A stretch of DNA of 64,000 nt from Myroides odoratimimus (GTDB lineage Bacteria; Bacteroidota; Bacteroidia; Flavobacteriales; Flavobacteriaceae): assembly GCF_001485415.1 (NCBI RefSeq), contig NZ_BCMQ01000014.1, forward strand, positions 25,333 through 89,332. Direction: 5' to 3'. The notes below the pieces were generated by a model. That model was not told the origin of the DNA. It ran no database searches and saw only the letters and a list, made by a program, of their open reading frames with translations. The stretch's first letter is position 1. Every line of letters begins with the position of its first letter. Made by a program: the position numbers and the translations under genes. This document shows positions 27,671 through 36,847 of this stretch, piece after piece.

Positions 27671-30233
27671 AACTTTAAATCTTACCTATAGTCTTATACT
27701 TATATTATTAGGTAGTCTCACTTGTTATAGTCAGACTATAAAAGACAGTACATATTACAGTAAACTTGACAACACACTACTTTCTTCAAATGGAAATTTT
27801 TCCGTTACTAATAAACACTTTTTATTTGATTCTAAAAAAGATAGCGTCTTTATTTTTAACAACAGTGGAAAACTCTTATTAGCAAAACCAACAAATAATA
27901 GGTTTGAATTTCTTAAAAATGATATGCTAATAGAGATTAATTCTTCTGAAACAGAAATAGTTTTTTGGGATCCCAATACTAGTAAGTCTGAATCAATTTT
28001 AAATGTTTCAGAATTACAAATAATAAATAACCATAACCTTATTTTCTACCTTGATACTAAAACTGATAGGTATAAACTAATTAAAGTATTGCCCTCTAAA
28101 AATCAAGAGATTTGGAGTGAATCTAAAGCTCTTGTAAACTTTAAAAGTATAAGTAATAATAAACAACATCTACTTATTCAGTATAGTGACCTAACTAAGG
28201 GAGTCGAATTAATTAATTTAGAAACCCTAAAAAGAACAGTAAACCCCAAAATCAATAATTCTATTAAAAGTGCAATTTGGGATAAAAAACTACCTATTAT
28301 ATTTTTAAGCCCTAATAAAAAACACGATAATAACTTTCCATACCTAATCTTTTTTAATTACAATACTAATCTTATTAAAGTTCAAGAACTTAATCCTGAA
28401 ATAACATACGGAATTCCTGAAGCTATAAATGAATTTAGTTTTAAAACAATTCAATATTATCACCTAGGCAACAAACCTTACAATACTGAAAAATTGCAAA
28501 TATGGTCTACAAAAGATTTAAACTTAGTTAGTACCATTAATTACCCTAAAATAAAAAGAACAAGAACTAATGGACATATTATATTTGATTACAAAAACAC
28601 AAGAATTTATCAACCTGATACATTATACAATTATAATTCAATTTCTTTAAAAAACAACACATTGCTTGTTTTTAACCCTAATCAATACAATAATTACTCT
28701 TATTCTAATTTTGCTAGACATAAGGACATATACTGCTATGATATTAATAAAGCTAAATTTACGCTAATTACAAAAGCTCAAACTAACTCTTTTAACACAA
28801 CGAGTTTATCCTCGCAAGCAAACTACTTTGTTTATATTAAAAAAAAAATAATGTATTTTTATAACATAGAACAAAAAGCTTTAGAAAATACCTTTGATTT
28901 AAAAGAAGATCCAAGTAGATTAAGATACTGGTCTAAAGATGAAAAATACTTTTATTTTTCTTCAGGAAATAAATTAATGCAATACAATACTAGAAGCAAA
29001 AAATTTAAAGTGCTAATTGATGGAGGCAATACAAATTATCGCTATAAAATTCTTAACTCTCTAGCATCATCCCTATATAACCAAACTAGTCAAATACCAT
29101 CAAATATAATTCTAGACAATAGTAAGCTCTTAATTGAAAAGTACAATATCAAAGAAGCAACTACTTCTATTGTATTGCTTGACTCTGGAAAACAGATTCC
29201 AATAATAGACAATACAAATGATCAAGTCTCTAATGTAAAATTCAGTGATGACTTTAAAACAATTACTTACACATTAGAGAACTTTAATAAACCTGTAACT
29301 GTATATATTTACCACAATGGGAAAAACAAGCTTCTTTTAGAAAACTCAATGCCTAAAAAAATATATAATTGGAAAAAACAAAAGATAGTTACTTTTAAAG
29401 ATAAATTTGATAACGATTTAAAAGGAGTACTATTTTACCCCAAGGATTTTGATCCAAACAAAAAATATCCAATGATTACTTACACTTATGAGATTCAAAA
29501 TTATATAGCTAAACAATTTACATACAAGAGTTATCAAAACGCAGATGGTTTTAATAAGGAGCTATATTTAGATAAAGGATACTTTGTATTCTATCCCGAT
29601 ATCTTAACAAATAAACAAGGTCCAGGATTATCTGCTCTTGATTGTATTGAAGAAAGTATAAAAACAATATTACTGCAAGAAAAAGCTATAGATAAAGATA
29701 AAATAGGCCTTATAGGGTATTCTTTTGGTGGATATACCACTAACTTTATAATTACACAAACCAATATTTTTAAAACAGCTGTAAGTGGAGCAGGAATCAC
29801 TGATATTATAAGTTTCAACTTCCTCTACAATGAAGCCTATAGTACTCCTAACTATGGTAAATTAGAAAATGATCAATTTAACATGAAGAAATCTTTCAAA
29901 GAGGATAAAAAATTATATCTAAAAAACTCTCCTATTTTATATACTGAAAACATCAACACACCTCTTTTATCTTTTACTGGAAAGAAAGATAAAGTAGTAA
30001 ATCCTAAACAACAAGAAGAACTGTTTATGGCTATGCTAAGCAATAATAAACCACATGTATCACTTTTCTACGAAGAGGAAGAACATGCATTTAGATTAAA
30101 AGAAAATCAGATAGATATTACAAATAGAGTTATGAATTGGTTTGATTATTTTTTAAAAGATAAAAAAACTAAAGAAACTTATTGGGTGGAATACAATACA
30201 ACAATCGAAAAAGAAAGACTGATTAATAACTAA
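27660..30233 (+). CDS. Secreted S9-family (prolyl oligopeptidase-type) serine peptidase
   Basis: 857 residues. A signal peptide (about 1-24) is followed by a diverged beta-propeller-like region (about 40-580) and an alpha/beta-hydrolase domain. The nucleophile Ser688 lies in GYSFGGY, Asp777 in GKKDKVV and His809 in EEEHAF, a complete triad in the family order. Expected to cleave short peptides in the periplasm. It overlaps the end of susD by 11 bases, so translation is coupled; together they look like a peptide capture, uptake and digestion unit. The propeller is weakly conserved compared with dipeptidyl-peptidase IV. A terminator follows immediately. Confidence 0.9.
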   Translation: MTTKTLNLTYSLILILLGSLTCYSQTIKDSTYYSKLDNTLLSSNGNFSVTNKHFLFDSKKDSVFIFNNSGKLLLAKPTNNRFEFLKNDMLIEINSSETEIVFWDPNTSKSESILNVSELQIINNHNLIFYLDTKTDRYKLIKVLPSKNQEIWSESKALVNFKSISNNKQHLLIQYSDLTKGVELINLETLKRTVNPKINNSIKSAIWDKKLPIIFLSPNKKHDNNFPYLIFFNYNTNLIKVQELNPEITYGIPEAINEFSFKTIQYYHLGNKPYNTEKLQIWSTKDLNLVSTINYPKIKRTRTNGHIIFDYKNTRIYQPDTLYNYNSISLKNNTLLVFNPNQYNNYSYSNFARHKDIYCYDINKAKFTLITKAQTNSFNTTSLSSQANYFVYIKKKIMYFYNIEQKALENTFDLKEDPSRLRYWSKDEKYFYFSSGNKLMQYNTRSKKFKVLIDGGNTNYRYKILNSLASSLYNQTSQIPSNIILDNSKLLIEKYNIKEATTSIVLLDSGKQIPIIDNTNDQVSNVKFSDDFKTITYTLENFNKPVTVYIYHNGKNKLLLENSMPKKIYNWKKQKIVTFKDKFDNDLKGVLFYPKDFDPNKKYPMITYTYEIQNYIAKQFTYKSYQNADGFNKELYLDKGYFVFYPDILTNKQGPGLSALDCIEESIKTILLQEKAIDKDKIGLIGYSFGGYTTNFIITQTNIFKTAVSGAGITDIISFNFLYNEAYSTPNYGKLENDQFNMKKSFKEDKKLYLKNSPILYTENINTPLLSFTGKKDKVVNPKQQEELFMAMLSNNKPHVSLFYEEEEHAFRLKENQIDITNRVMNWFDYFLKDKKTKETYWVEYNTTIEKERLINN

Positions 30234-30239
30234 AGCAAA

Positions 30240-30268
30240 GACGCCCTTATTTGGGCGTCCTCTTTTTA
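30240..30268. terminator. Terminator after the S9 peptidase
   Basis: GACGCCC (30240-30246) pairs with GGGCGTC (30253-30259), followed by CTCTTTTT. It is GC-rich against an A+T-rich background and separates two convergent operons. Confidence 0.85.
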
Positions 30269-30270
30269 AA

Positions 30271-30567
30271 TTATGGAGTAATTCTATAGAGTGTTTTTGT
30301 ACAAACTGTTTGATTTAAGTCTGAATCAAACTCTTCTCCATATAGTGTATGAGTAGTACTTCCAACGGTCCAAGTACATAATTGAGTATCAAATTCAGTA
30401 CTACACATTACCTTTGGATCATTACACTCAAGTCCAAGTTCATCAATTTTTTGATATCCTGGCTCTAAAACTAAAGCGTTTTTCACTGCGTTTGTTGCAA
30501 ACGCACTTCCGATAGCAAGAGCAAATACACCGATTGGCAATCCTGCTGATTTTAAAAACTTTTTCAT
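30271..30567 (-). CDS. DUF6520-family small exported peptide/protein
   Basis: 98 residues from the ATG at 30567 (MKKFLKSAGLPIGVFALAI); a longer start at 30612 is possible but the DUF6520 pattern begins here. An N-terminal signal-like hydrophobic stretch ending AFATNA is followed by a short polar domain with four cysteines (LECN, VMCST, QLCTW, TVCTK). DUF6520 proteins are known only from Bacteroidota, are usually next to MauE-type genes as here, and have no assigned function. The cysteines may form disulfides, possibly with help from the MauE protein. It is the second gene after the MauE gene on the same strand, 53 bases later. Confidence 0.8.
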   Translation of the reverse strand: MKKFLKSAGLPIGVFALAIGSAFATNAVKNALVLEPGYQKIDELGLECNDPKVMCSTEFDTQLCTWTVGSTTHTLYGEEFDSDLNQTVCTKTLYRITP

Positions 30568-30620
30568 CTTAATAAAATTTAAATTGGTTAGTAGCTTGTT
30601 TTTAAAGATCAAGCTAAACT

Positions 30621-32093
30621 TTAATCAAACTTGTCTGTCAGGGATTTGGCCAGTCTATAACGCACAAGTTTTTGATCAAATAGACCATATATGTAATGAT
30701 CTGTAACAATTAAATCAGATAGCTTCTCTTGCCCTAGGTGATAGATATAAAAGCTTGCGATATAACTGTCTTTTACAAAGTCGTAGATGTCAACAATACT
30801 AGCTTGTCTCCAGATTGCCTTAGACTCATTTTGTCCAAGAGAGTTTGATACAATAAACAGCAGATTGTTTTTAACTACTACTTTTTTATTTATAGGGCTA
30901 ACAGGAGTTGTCATCTTGTTTTCTCCTGAGGCTAATTTTGCTGCGGTTATATGAAGTGATTTTGTAGTATCTATTGTGTTTTGCCTTTTTAATAATTCTA
31001 AAGCAGGACTTGTCAGTACGTACTGGTTTTTATAAAAGTAAGTATAGATTAAAGTTTTGTTTTGTTTACTTAGGCTAAAACTCCCATCACTGTCAAAGAC
31101 TCCATCGGAATCACTCTCCAATATACTAGCATCAATAAACGCTCTTGGGGTGTTTTCAGAATTAATAATTCCTAATACATTTTTGTAGTCCTGACTACTT
31201 TGACTTTTAATTGCAATAGATGTGGAATCAATTGCAATAAAATCGTTAAAGTAAGCTTCTTTAAAACTAAATATTTCTGTTTGTTTTATTTTCTCATTAG
31301 AGTTTAACTCTCCTTTATAAACAATTGGAATTGATCCATCTGCTAAGAAAAAATAAGGATAGACTGTTTTTAATCTTAAGTACCTATAAGGAAAATGTGT
31401 TGAATCTATTTTAATGAAGTAGTCTTGTCTTTGCAAAAGAGAATCCACACTAATAAATACAAGTGGAGATTTAGTATTACCTAAGTAAAGTTTGTCTTTG
31501 TAATATCCTGAGAAATAAAAAGTATTTACTTTTAAATCTAAAGTATCATCATGTACTACCCCATGAGGCAGGTATCTTCTTATAAAAGGATTTTCTTTTT
31601 TTATGATATGTTCTGAGGATAAAAAAACAAGTATAATAACACTACTACTTACAAGTGTGGTTGCGATAGATAAAAAATAGAATCGTTTTGGTTTATCTTC
31701 TTCAAAGAAAAGGGCAAGTAGAATTACAACACTTATTATTATATTAAACCATAAATGTTCATTCCAGCTTAACCTCTCAAGTACTCCTCCACATGAGCAG
31801 GGAATAAAATCACTGTAGTTTAGAATTAAGTAGATGTAAATGGAAAATGCAACCATTAAACCATAGCTTAGATAAAGAGCCGATAACTTTGTCTTTTCTA
31901 AGACAAGTAGCAAAGAGATACTTATCTCAACAATTATAACCATGTAGGCTATAGTGTTTGCATAAACGCTTAGAAGTGGGGACTGAGTGAGTTGTACTTT
32001 AAACTCTTCAAAGACAACAAGCTTACTTATTGCTGCGTAGACAAAAAGTAAAACAAGAAAATAACGAACAAATAAAATAAACTTAGTTTTCAT
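30621..32093 (-). CDS. MauE/DoxX-type membrane protein with C-terminal periplasmic domain
   Basis: 490 residues. The first 165 form a MauE-like bundle of membrane helices, with CSCGG (Cys99, Cys101) in a loop as in MauE proteins linked to disulfide transfer. After a fifth helix (about 141-158) a large domain rich in beta strands (about 165-490) should lie outside the inner membrane; its content of D, S and Y recalls beta-propeller proteins that accompany DUF6520 peptides. It is transcribed leftward from a well-formed promoter whose -33 box lies in a 19-base site shared with the two-component/rteC region. It probably handles or exports the DUF6520 product downstream. Confidence 0.78.
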   Translation of the reverse strand: MKTKFILFVRYFLVLLFVYAAISKLVVFEEFKVQLTQSPLLSVYANTIAYMVIIVEISISLLLVLEKTKLSALYLSYGLMVAFSIYIYLILNYSDFIPCSCGGVLERLSWNEHLWFNIIISVVILLALFFEEDKPKRFYFLSIATTLVSSSVIILVFLSSEHIIKKENPFIRRYLPHGVVHDDTLDLKVNTFYFSGYYKDKLYLGNTKSPLVFISVDSLLQRQDYFIKIDSTHFPYRYLRLKTVYPYFFLADGSIPIVYKGELNSNEKIKQTEIFSFKEAYFNDFIAIDSTSIAIKSQSSQDYKNVLGIINSENTPRAFIDASILESDSDGVFDSDGSFSLSKQNKTLIYTYFYKNQYVLTSPALELLKRQNTIDTTKSLHITAAKLASGENKMTTPVSPINKKVVVKNNLLFIVSNSLGQNESKAIWRQASIVDIYDFVKDSYIASFYIYHLGQEKLSDLIVTDHYIYGLFDQKLVRYRLAKSLTDKFD

Positions 32094-32115
32094 AATGATT
32101 GCATTTTGGGAAAAA

Positions 32116-32162
32116 CAAAGCTACAAATCACTATTTTTCAATTCAATACGTATTTCTACGTA
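32116..32162 (-). promoter_or_regulatory. MauE/DUF6520 promoter with shared 19-base operator
   Basis: Minus-strand TTG (32146-32144), 20 bases, then TAGCTTTG (32123-32116) matches the flavobacterial promoter. The TTG is part of CAATACGTATTTCTACGTA (32144-32162, written on the plus strand). The same 19-mer with one variable base occurs twice at 41173-41214. From 32163 to 32662 I see no gene. Confidence 0.7.
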
Positions 32163-32662
32163 GTGTGTCCTATTTTGGAACAGAATGTCTATATAAGCGG
32201 TTTTGTTTTATTGAAGTATTCGCATTGCACCTTTAGCTTAAGCTTGTTTAAAATAAACATCTTTCACTAAAACATTTTAAAAACACTAAATTCTGCAATA
32301 AAGTCAAAAATCATTAAAAACAGATTATTTTTTTACTTTTTTAGCCATAAACAGCTAAATACAATATTAAAAATTTGAACATAACTTATCTTTTTCTATA
32401 ATAAAACAACAATCACTCTGTTTTTTACTTTATTACAAGCACATATCTAACTCAAAACAAGTAAACTAAAGCTTTTAATATAAAAAATAATGGTTGAGTA
32501 TCAAAGGTTGGTGAAATAAAAAGCCCTTAAACAGAGGCTATTTTGCTTTTGGATACTACATGTATATTCTGATGAAAGTACACTACTTATTACAGTAAAT
32601 CAATGTTAAACTGATAAAATAAAAAAAGCCTGACTCAACCTTTTTATGCTTAGTACACACTT

Positions 32663-33139
32663 CTAATGAGAACTCCACTGATAATTAAAATTTACTTTGT
32701 AATACTTTATTGAGTTTTCTTTATTCAATTTTATATATAGGTTACTATATCTGAAATTTCTTTTATAAGAAAACATATTTTTCCAAAGTTCTTCTTGGTA
32801 ATTTTCTTTATGAATTTGTCTATATTGTTCTTCAATATCAAGATTAAACTGATTTAAAGATATTACTTTATGATTTTTCGGTATTTCATCTAAGTTAACT
32901 TCTTGGATTAAGTCAAAATAGAAATTATCTGAACTATTTTTATATTGCCATTTTTCTTTATTTTTATTGAAAGAAAACCACTCGGTAGAACTATTTAGTA
33001 ACTCTTTATCAGTATCTAAAACAAGATCCTCTCTTACTATTATTTTTTGGCCATATAAAGGTTTGAAAGCAATTAGTATTAATAGCAGTAGTATAAATTT
33101 AAAGTAGTGTTTATTTACAAGTGGTTTTGTTTTTTGCAT
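32663..33139 (-). CDS. Small secreted protein, paralogous family (member 1)
   Basis: 158 residues. A basic start and hydrophobic signal segment end at LYGQ (about residue 30). The mature part contains EIPKNHKVISLNQFN and ends in SNLYIKLN ... KYYKVNFNYQW. The same layout (EIPxxxK, then NLYxKxK and YYKVxxxY near the C-terminus) recurs in the genes at 33256 and 34404 and less clearly at 33781. The genes lie head to tail with 70-130 base gaps that are themselves similar, so they arose by tandem duplication. No known domain; a periplasmic or surface location is likely. Confidence 0.7.
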   Translation of the reverse strand: MQKTKPLVNKHYFKFILLLLILIAFKPLYGQKIIVREDLVLDTDKELLNSSTEWFSFNKNKEKWQYKNSSDNFYFDLIQEVNLDEIPKNHKVISLNQFNLDIEEQYRQIHKENYQEELWKNMFSYKRNFRYSNLYIKLNKENSIKYYKVNFNYQWSSH

Positions 33140-33255
33140 TTTTATATTCTTTTAAGTTGTATTCTAATGCTTTTTTAAAACAAGTAAAAGATTTACAGTA
33201 GTTTAGGATTCCAAAACTGTATTATAAGAGATAAGTCTATAAAATTAGGGTTATA

Positions 33256-33684
33256 TTAATATGAGACGGATATGTAGTTAAATCTAACCTTGTATAGTTT
33301 CTCTGCGTTATCTGATTTTACTCTAACAAAAAGATTTGTAAAATTATAATTACCAAAATACATTCTGCCAAGATCTAAAAATTTTTTATTATAGATATTA
33401 TTATAGTAGTAGTCTAACATAAACTTATCAAAATCATTTATAGAGTATTCTTTTGTAAAAGCATGAGTAGGTACTTCTTCAAGAAATGTAAATTCATAAG
33501 TGTCTAAACGAGCTCCTCCATCATTTGAAGGCAAAAAAATACTTGAGATTTTATTTTCTTCTTCTACTAGTATGTAGCTTTTGTCTTTAGTTATGCTTAC
33601 AACAATTGTATCAGTAATATTAACTTGGGCTAATGAAAGATTAGCAATAAGACATAGGGTAATTGATAAAATATAGTTTCTCAT
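33256..33684 (-). CDS. Small secreted protein, paralogous family (member 2)
   Basis: 142 residues from the ATG at 33684 (MRNYILSITLCLIANLSLAQ), where a classic signal peptide begins; the frame is open to 33711. The mature part has the family C-terminus NLFVRVKSDNAEKLYKVRFNY. A copy of its 3' end is found far away at 44643-44760. Function unknown; it is in the same tandem group as the genes at 32663, 33781 and 34404. Confidence 0.7.
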   Translation of the reverse strand: MRNYILSITLCLIANLSLAQVNITDTIVVSITKDKSYILVEEENKISSIFLPSNDGGARLDTYEFTFLEEVPTHAFTKEYSINDFDKFMLDYYYNNIYNKKFLDLGRMYFGNYNFTNLFVRVKSDNAEKLYKVRFNYISVSY

Positions 33685-33780
33685 ATTATTGACATTCAAT
33701 TGTTTTGTCATTCGTTCTATATATTCAGGTGGATGTTGTACAATAATAGGGGTTTTAATAATAATTAATTATATTAAGTA

Positions 33781-34269
33781 CTAATCAAAACGCTTATTTA
33801 AATAGCCTTGAATATTATTATTTATTGTTCTATACAATTTAATATTGTTTTTATCTCTACTGTCTTTAATAATTACATTATCAAATGTAAATGCCCCTTG
33901 TAATATAGGAGGCAGGTTGTTGTTCTTTTGATATTCCATTAATTCTTGATATTTACAATCACTATAACTAATAAAAAGAAGAATATCCATTTCTTTATAT
34001 TTTATATCAGTATCTAACGAACTTAGTTCTTCTACAATTTTAAAATCATATTGTATTCTAGTACTGTAATTAAAATGGTTTAAAGTTACTTTTGAAATCA
34101 GACTATTTTCCTCTTCTATAATTATTCTGACATAATTATAATTATTATTTTTATCGACATTAAGTCTAGTATTGTTGTCTATATTCAGAATTATTGGATC
34201 TTTAATTTGAGCTATACTGCCTTGAAGTGTAAATAATAAAAGTATAATGTATTTGATATTTATTTGCAT
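33781..34269 (-). CDS. Small secreted protein, divergent family member (member 3)
   Basis: 162 residues with a signal peptide (MQINIKYIILLLFTLQGSIA, then QIKDP). Very rich in Asn, Ile and Tyr. It follows the same outline as its neighbours (a phrase KIVEELSSLD in the place of KEIKLEDIP, and a late VIIKDSRDKNNIKLYRT), but is clearly the most divergent and ends differently. No known domain. Confidence 0.6.
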   Translation of the reverse strand: MQINIKYIILLLFTLQGSIAQIKDPIILNIDNNTRLNVDKNNNYNYVRIIIEEENSLISKVTLNHFNYSTRIQYDFKIVEELSSLDTDIKYKEMDILLFISYSDCKYQELMEYQKNNNLPPILQGAFTFDNVIIKDSRDKNNIKLYRTINNNIQGYLNKRFD

Positions 34270-34403
34270 TCTATCTTGTTATTTAGTGATTTCTTTATAG
34301 TTGTCATTTAATTCTTTTGTGAAGCAAGTCAAAGAGTTCTTACAGTAAAGGTTTCACAACCATGCTATAAAAGATAAACTCCAATTAAAAGGCATATTTT
34401 TAA

Positions 34404-34877
34404 TTACGCAATCTTCCACTCATATCGTATCGACACCTTATAATATCGTTCTTCAGTATCTTTAACCTTTAAATATAAGTTTTTATAAATCATAGTCTCT
34501 ATATGCGTTCCTCCAAAATATGGAGGTTCTGGTTTTTTCCCATTAAGTTTCTCATATCTAGATATAGAATCATCAATAAAAGAATCAAGAGCAATAATTT
34601 TATAATCAGATGGAATATCTTCTAATTTTATTTCTTTAATTACTTTAAAAATAAATACATCATGCTGGTTTAGCTCTATGATCCATTCATTTGCCTTCTT
34701 ATTAAACAGAACAGGCTGTGCAATTTTATCTTTATTTTTAAGCTGTGTCGCATCCACTAAAATAACATCTTTAATCTGGTTGTTTTGACCAAAAGCCAGC
34801 AGACAAGTAAACAAAGTAAAAACTAAGAGTGTTATCTTTTTAAAGCTTTTACTTACAAGTGGTTTTGTTGTTTTCAT
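34404..34877 (-). CDS. Small secreted protein, paralogous family (member 4)
   Basis: 157 residues. A signal peptide ends near AFGQ (about 31). EIKLEDIPSDYKIIALDSF and the ending KNLYLKVKDTEERYYKVSIRYEW match member 1 most closely, and both begin with a similar basic leader (KTTKPLVSKSF / KTKPLVNKHYF). It is upstream of the other three on the same strand and follows the 34914 gene by 36 bases, so the five may form one operon. Confidence 0.7.
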   Translation of the reverse strand: MKTTKPLVSKSFKKITLLVFTLFTCLLAFGQNNQIKDVILVDATQLKNKDKIAQPVLFNKKANEWIIELNQHDVFIFKVIKEIKLEDIPSDYKIIALDSFIDDSISRYEKLNGKKPEPPYFGGTHIETMIYKNLYLKVKDTEERYYKVSIRYEWKIA

Positions 34878-34913
34878 CTGTGTAATGTTTATTTCTAATT
34901 GTTGATTTTCTCC

Positions 34914-35273
34914 TTACTCATTTAGAAATTCAATATACTGACCTTCAAAAGAAAAATGCTCTATCTCTCCATTACTTTTCTTGACAATACACTTATTTGA
35001 GTTCTCCATTTTTATAATACTATCCCCCACTACAGCATAGCTTCCAATGATAGTAGTGGGATATACATTGATTAATTTATCATCTTGAATTCTAATTTTT
35101 AAAAAGGTATGAGGTAGTTTTTCACGAGGATTAAATTTCTCTACAACTACTCCATTAAACCCTGTAGTGTAATTGCTTAGTACTTTTTCTTCTTGTTGCA
35201 AATTAGTATAATAACCAATAACAAAAAGATTCAACGCTATTATAAGCCCTATTATAATTTTATTTTTCATCAA
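34914..35273 (-). CDS. Small membrane-anchored protein
   Basis: 119 residues. One N-terminal membrane helix (KIIIGLIIALNLFVIGYYT) precedes a small beta-rich domain (NGVVVEKFNPREKLPHTFLKIRIQDDKLINVYP). No family recognised. It is the first gene of the leftward group of small secreted proteins and so may share their task. The start can be at 35273 or the next codon's ATG (35270). Confidence 0.6.
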   Translation of the reverse strand: MMKNKIIIGLIIALNLFVIGYYTNLQQEEKVLSNYTTGFNGVVVEKFNPREKLPHTFLKIRIQDDKLINVYPTTIIGSYAVVGDSIIKMENSNKCIVKKSNGEIEHFSFEGQYIEFLNE

Positions 35274-35344
35274 GTGTCTTCTATGATCTATGATTCTACT
35301 AAAGAATGCATTATCGTAAGCAAAATAACGCTTTTGATTTTAAA

Positions 35345-35390
35345 AATAATTGGTTTTAGAAAAGTACTTTTCCAAAACCAATTATAACGT
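35345..35390. repeat. Long hairpin repeat, copy A
   Basis: TAATTGGTTTT (35347-35357) pairs with AAAACCAATTA (35374-35384), with AAAGTACTTT forming an inner palindrome. The same unit with two or three changes is found at 36676-36720. Between 35391 and 36115 no gene is visible; the stretch is extremely A+T-rich. Confidence 0.7.
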
Positions 35391-36115
35391 TCTTATTGTT
35401 TATAGGTAAAGTATATTTAGGTAAAATAATGAAAATTATTTTTTTATTACAAATAATATACTTACATTTGCCGATGTAAATATGAATAGGCGAAATTTTC
35501 AATCAAAATAATAGCTTATTATGTACTTTAGTAGTTCTACACTATATTAAGAATTTATTACTCTTTAAACTTCAGTATAAAATAAATTCTATTATTTAAT
35601 AGCACTTTTAAAAAAATCATTTTTTTATTTTTTAAAGCAAAATTTCATGTACTCAAAACATGGTTATCTTTTATACAACACCTCTACTGTATTAAAGTAA
35701 ATAAAAAATAGACATTGTATGATTTTAAATATTTATCCTCTTTTAATAAAAGTAATTGATGATTTAAATAAGTTGTTCTTTTCAATTTAATCAACATCTT
35801 TTAAAGTATCTAAAAAATACTCCTTCTATATAATAGGAATAAAAAAACAACCATTTATTAAGTGTTTTTATGTCTTACAACTTATAAAAGACTTAAATCT
35901 AACCACTAATATTATTTTTAACAATCATATTAAAAGTTAGATAGCCAATACTTTATTTATAATATTGAGTTTAGATTACACAACGCATTTAAGAAGATTA
36001 TATCTAACTAAAGTAAGTAATACAAATCCAGTTAATAGAATAAATATTTACACAAAAAGATTCATTTAGTTATACTAAATAGCCAAAGTATCTTATTATA
36101 AAAAACAAATAGGTT

Positions 36116-36292
36116 ATGAATTTCACAAAGAATTTCAAGCCAATAACAATATATATGAATAGAATAGAAATACAACACCAAGATCATAGAAATGATCTTA
36201 CCTTAGAAGAAATGATTATATCAAAAAGTATGAATGGATGGATATTACAACTATACCTTCAACTATTTAAAAAAAAACCATCTAGTTTATAA
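36116..36292 (+). CDS. Possible small protein upstream of cspA
   Basis: 58 codons from ATG 36116, or 45 from the inner ATG (MNRIEIQHQDHRNDLTLEEM). Polar, ending LQLFKKKPSSL-stop, 94 bases before the cold-shock gene on the same strand. The second half looks like an amphipathic helix. No family recognised. It may simply lie in the long leader of the cold-shock message. Confidence 0.35.
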   Translation: MNFTKNFKPITIYMNRIEIQHQDHRNDLTLEEMIISKSMNGWILQLYLQLFKKKPSSL

Positions 36293-36386
36293 ATTAAGAG
36301 GGTTATAAAATAAATTATCTAAGATAAAATCCCTAGGTAAATACTTTATTAGGGATAATTAAAATATTAAATTAATAATTAAGATT

Positions 36387-36572
36387 ATGCAAGAAGGTAC
36401 AGTAAAATTTTTCAATGAAGCAAAAGGATTCGGATTTATAACAAATGGAAATGAAGATATTTTTGTTCACGCTACTGGTTTAGAAGATGACATTAGACAA
36501 GGTGATAATGTAACATATAACGTAGAAAAAGGACAAAAAGGTTTCAATGCCGTAAATGTAAAAAGAGCATAG
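36387..36572 (+). CDS. Cold-shock protein (CspA family)
   Basis: 61 residues, a single cold-shock domain that binds single-stranded RNA and DNA and melts RNA structure. RNP1 is KGFGFI (14-19) and RNP2 DIFVHATG (25-32); the end QKGFNAVNVKRA is typical. Length is slightly short of the usual 63-70 but complete. The leader of about 100 bases is A+T-rich, as for Bacteroidota csp genes. It is a monocistron with its own terminator, lying between two copies of a long hairpin repeat. Confidence 0.93.
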   Translation: MQEGTVKFFNEAKGFGFITNGNEDIFVHATGLEDDIRQGDNVTYNVEKGQKGFNAVNVKRA

Positions 36573-36631
36573 TATTAGAAGTAATTTTTACATCTAAGTT
36601 CGCTTTAAATTTGCAAATATTAGTGTTTTTA

Positions 36632-36668
36632 AACACATCATTAGTAATAATTGATGTGTTTTTTGTTT
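36632..36668 (+). terminator. Terminator of the cold-shock gene
   Basis: AACACATCA (36632-36640) pairs with TGATGTGTT (36652-36660), followed by TTTTTGTTTTT. Confidence 0.8.
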
Positions 36669-36675
36669 TTAAAAA

Positions 36676-36720
36676 ATAATTGGTTTTAGAAAAACACTTT
36701 TTCCAAAACCAATTATAACA
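36676..36720. repeat. Long hairpin repeat, copy B
   Basis: TAATTGGTTTT (36678-36688) pairs with AAAACCAATTA (36705-36715). Flanks (AAAAAATAA ... TATAACAATCTTA) match copy A at 35345, so the repeated unit is about 50 bases. Confidence 0.7.
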
Positions 36721-36847
36721 ATCTTATAATAATAAAAATTAATACCTAAAACCACCTATCCAATCTAAAAAGGTAAATACCTTAGAATATCAACATTGAG
36801 TTTACCTTAAAATAATCTTCTTTTTTAAAGGCTACATTGTAGCTTAC

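Noticed and set aside
23252..30233. Polysaccharide utilisation locus
   Set aside because: SusC and SusD are present, but there is no glycoside hydrolase, lyase or sugar-binding protein; the only enzyme is an S9 peptidase.
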